The notes under the pieces are model-generated. The model saw nothing but the letters and a program-made list of their open reading frames with translations, was not told where the DNA came from and did not search any database. A program made the position numbers and the translations under genes. A stretch of DNA of 64,000 nucleotides from Diphasiastrum complanatum (Eukaryota > Streptophyta > Lycopodiopsida > Lycopodiales > Lycopodiaceae): NCBI GenBank assembly GCA_029204225.1, contig CM055094.1, positions 71,341,223 through 71,405,222 on the forward strand. Reading direction: 5' to 3'. This document shows, one piece after another, positions 60,902 to 64,000 of the stretch (the first letter of the stretch is position 1; each line of letters begins with the position of its first letter).

Positions 60902-61065
60902 GATAAACCCTTGTTTGTAACAATGAGCTGATGGTGGCATGCAATAAAGCAAATAGGTGTTTGATGGATAGCGTCTTGCTTGTAACATTGAGCTGATAGC
61001 CCACAATCTTGCTAATCAGGTTTTTCGGTGATAAACATCTATTTGTAACATTTGAGCTAATGACA
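60902..61065. repeat. Degenerate tandem repeat, period about 64 bp
   Basis: Three units starting GATAAACCC (60902), GATAGCG (60967) and GATAAACATC (61030), each followed by TTTGTAACA or CTTGTAACA and GAGCT(G/A)AT. Located just beyond the telomere-type repeat. Confidence 0.7.
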
Positions 61066-61263
61066 AATGGTATTTTATTTTGCTTGGCCCCAAACTATCC
61101 TGAGTTGTACATGTAGTACAAAGACCCAACCAAGCTCAAGTTTTAATTTGTTTTGAAAAAGGGAAATTCTTGCTCCAAACTTGGCTATCTTATTAAGATA
61201 GACATAATGTACATTATGATGCTAGTGTAAGTAATTTGTTGCACATATACAGTAGGGTACAAA

Positions 61264-64000
61264 ACATATTCTCTTGAATGCTGTGAAGGATCCATTGTAA
61301 TTTCAATCCATATTTTCATAGGTAGGGTGGCGATATTGACACTTGACATGAGATTGTAGCAAAGGGAGAACCTTGGTCTCGATGCCCCTTCATCCAAATC
61401 CATCACTAGTAGTCAAGACTCAGGAGGAACATAGCCACTCACATTATGGGTAGTCAATGGAGGGGACACGCACATCTAAAAAAAGGAGGCTCAAAGGTTC
61501 TCTAGTTGAATAATAGTAGTGGGAGATAGTTATTGTGGAACTAGACAAGCTTAGTAGGGCTAGCCAGGCTTTTGGCCAAAGCCAGCCGGTTCCAATGTGT
61601 AGTGAGAGTTTTGGTTTCTTTCAATTTTGTTTTAGAGCTAAACAACAGGCCTTTACCTCTTTGTGCTTACATCAACATTTAAAGGAGCTTGGTTATGCCT
61701 AATAATCAAGCCCAATTACACATTAGAAATGCCAAAATATCCACTATGGACAAGGAAGAAAATGTGAGGAGAGCACATAGAAGTAGTAGTCAAGAAGGAC
61801 TTGCACACAAATCACAAGACACATCATTTTCTCTTGAGAAATCTGGGTGATTGTGCATTCATAGAGGTAAGCCTTATTACCTTAGCATCAAAGATGTGGA
61901 ACATTATGTGAAACCAATATAAGTCAAATATTGTTGCCAAAGAGAAGCTTCTAAAATTGCGTTTGGTGTGTGAATTCAAAATACACTAGGTACATGAGCA
62001 ATTGATAGCCCAAAAAGATTCTAGTTGCAGTAGAGTTTTCGGCCAATACACGCGATGCTCCAGATGTGAAGGGGTTGCATGCACCAAATGGGGCAAAGGA
62101 TCATCTTAGTTCTAATGAGGGTTTAGTGGATAGAGATTAGGTATGCTCGGATACATCATTTCATCAATATTCCTCCATTCTCAGTATTGTTCCAGATGTT
62201 AAAAATGCAGCCCAAATGGTAGAGCATGCATATCTAGCGTCGCCAGATGAGGTTTTTCCACTAACGTTCATGACTTGTCTGATGAGGCGCACATTTCTTA
62301 GGGTCAAACTCTCTTCTCTCGACTTTTGTAAGAGAAATATGACACTTCTCTGATTTTATCGAAGATTCATGTTCCTAAGTGTGGTTGGCACATATGCTAA
62401 TGTCCTCTCTGTTCTATGTTAGTTCCTCATTCATTTCACCAGTTCTTGTGAGCATGATGTTGTTGAATATGATTAAGGTTATCAAAATACTTCATGTGGT
62501 GATATTCTTAGTGCTCTCTCTTCTATGCCAATGGAGCCAGTTTTTGAGAGTGGTAATTTCCATTCATGATTCCTATGGATAGCTTGGGGTACCTATACGC
62601 TATCGTATCCAATTGTTGATGGTGCTAGTATTTGGCATTCTTGACCTAAAAAATTAGCTTTGAAATGCAATTATCACCTATGTTCTAGTATTATAAAGCT
62701 GAGCCTGATAGAGATCAAGCTCTTGATCTAAGTTTGAGGACTAATCACTAAGAAAATTGTTTAAAGAATGTGTGTTTTTTTTCGAACTACAAAGATAAAA
62801 AAATAAAACTCTAAGGAGTTTTGAGTCTACAGCTTGAAAGCTTGTAGATATGGTTGCACTGAAAGGGTGCTTGACTAGATAGCTTGTTTTAGATGGCACT
62901 TTAGGCTTCTATCTCTAGAAATAACACAAAACCTATTGTCCAAGAATAATATAGGTCCAATGGTTGGATTGCAGTCAATGTGTATTGATATATATACATG
63001 ATCCCCATGAAAAAGTCATCTTGAAGTGTGTGACAGAGACTGTGGTCTATTTTTGCTAAAAAATGCAATAAGAGTACTTTGGACAATATTGGTTGACATA
63101 CGTGAGATTTGAATGAGGTTCAAATTGGAGTGTCAAATGTCGAATGTCGAATGAAGGTGAAATGTGAATTGTTAAACTAAAGTCAAATTTGAATTCGAAT
63201 TCAAATGAAGGTCGAATAACAATTCCAAGGAATCAAGGAATGTTCCAAGGAAATTCTAACAAATTTTATGTTCTTGAACTTTGAATTTGATGGATTTCTT
63301 GTTGTTTGAATCATGAGTGGAAATGCAGATAGCTCAAGTTGTGTTAAAAATTGCAAACCTTCAAATTCTACTCAAATTTGAAGGGCATTGTGGTCGTGAC
63401 ATGAAAGATTTGGACTAGAATTAAAATCCCAACAAGAAAGTCCTAACTTGCTTGAGCACAGTTCATGTCTAAGTCGATACTTGTCACGCACATCTATACC
63501 AGCCCAACAGTGATTACAATAATTCCTAAACCTAATCATATTGTATTTTAGAGAGGAACTTCTTAAGTTTTGGCTTTCATAGAAAGCTTGATTTATCTCA
63601 TAAATTTGAACATGGTTCTTATTATTGCCATCATTTCAAAGCCAAAGAAGCAATGACAACTCTCAAGTTGGTGAAACTAGCAACAATGTTGTTGTGAGCA
63701 AAATGGTCAATTTGCTAACAACAAATTTAGCAACATTGGCGAATAGTTAGTTCATATATTATTTACTTATTTACCAATAATTATTGTTTGGATGAATTTT
63801 AATATTTCTAGATAAGAATTTCAAGTTTTGATTGTCTAGCTAAAAATGTGGTTAATTCTCAAATGGTTAGGAGTTTGTTTCTCCTAAATGAAAATGTTTA
63901 GTATATTATGCAACTACAATTATCATTTAATGTGACCTCAAGTAAATCCTAGTTGAACAAATTTTTATTGAATGATTGCATTCGTTGTTGTGTGTTTAAT
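61264..64000. repeat. Block C, copy 2 (uninterrupted; runs off the window)
   Basis: Aligns with 21271-21395 plus 27430-29988 and carries the unoccupied E3 target at 61384-61388 (GCCCC once, followed by TTCATCC). A few small indels distinguish it from copy 1, for example about 27 bp near 62586-62630 (TATCGTATCC). No protein recognised. Confidence 0.9.

Overview
This window looks like a gene-poor, transposon-dense stretch of a land-plant nuclear genome. It is AT-rich, and most recognisable coding sequence comes from LTR retrotransposons. Several of these have a primer-binding site matching plant initiator tRNA-Met (TGGTATCAGAGC), and a short plant-type telomere repeat (CCCTAAA)n lies near 60.78 kb. 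I cannot name the species. No tRNA, rRNA, CRISPR array or bacterial operon was recognised, and no intact host gene was found.

Layout. 1-5.2 kb: a decayed Ty1/copia element (E1, + strand) with its 3' LTR, inserted in a repeat here called A. 5.7-9.3 kb: a truncated copia (E5, - strand) with a gag segment duplicated around an LTR fragment. 10.7-11.9 kb: a Ty3/gypsy remnant (- strand). 11.9-14.6 kb: duplicated block B, holding copia debris and a long GA tract. 14.6-15.0 kb: another repeat A piece, abutting copia E2 (15.0-20.4 kb, - strand), which has the best-preserved gag-pol frame here but has lost its 3' end. 20.5-21.2 kb: a GC-rich degenerate repeat island. 21.27-30.0 kb: duplicated block C, interrupted by a complete copia-type element E3 (21396-27429) with two 650-bp LTRs and a 5-bp target duplication. 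The other copy of block C (61.26-64.0 kb) is the empty site. 30.5-31.0 kb: a small hAT-type MITE. 32.3-33.3 kb: an old gag/protease relic into which copia-derived E4 (33.34-37.68 kb) inserted. 37.7-38.6 and 47.5-48.1 kb: two hAT transposase fragments. 39.5-40.5 kb: copia leader plus a gypsy fragment. 41.3-44.0 kb: second copy of block B. 50.2-51.4 kb: probable exons of an unidentified host gene. 51.9-54.4 kb: repeat A joined to a second copy of the gypsy remnant. 54.3-58.5 kb: pieces of a diverged copia family around about 2.8 kb of non-coding sequence. 60.6-61.1 kb: compound microsatellite, telomere repeat and degenerate tandem repeats.

The most unusual observation concerns E3 and E4. Both keep copia gag and protease (E3 also integrase), but the core of reverse transcriptase is missing. 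In its place both carry a closely related open segment that I do not recognise as any pol domain. In E3 it sits exactly between the start of RT and RNase H. This suggests a family of non-autonomous copia derivatives carrying an RT-replacing module, mobilised by autonomous relatives such as E2-like elements.

All coordinates and homologies were read by eye. Element boundaries supported by target duplications, paired LTRs or empty-site alignment are firm; edges of decayed fragments are good to about 10-50 bp.
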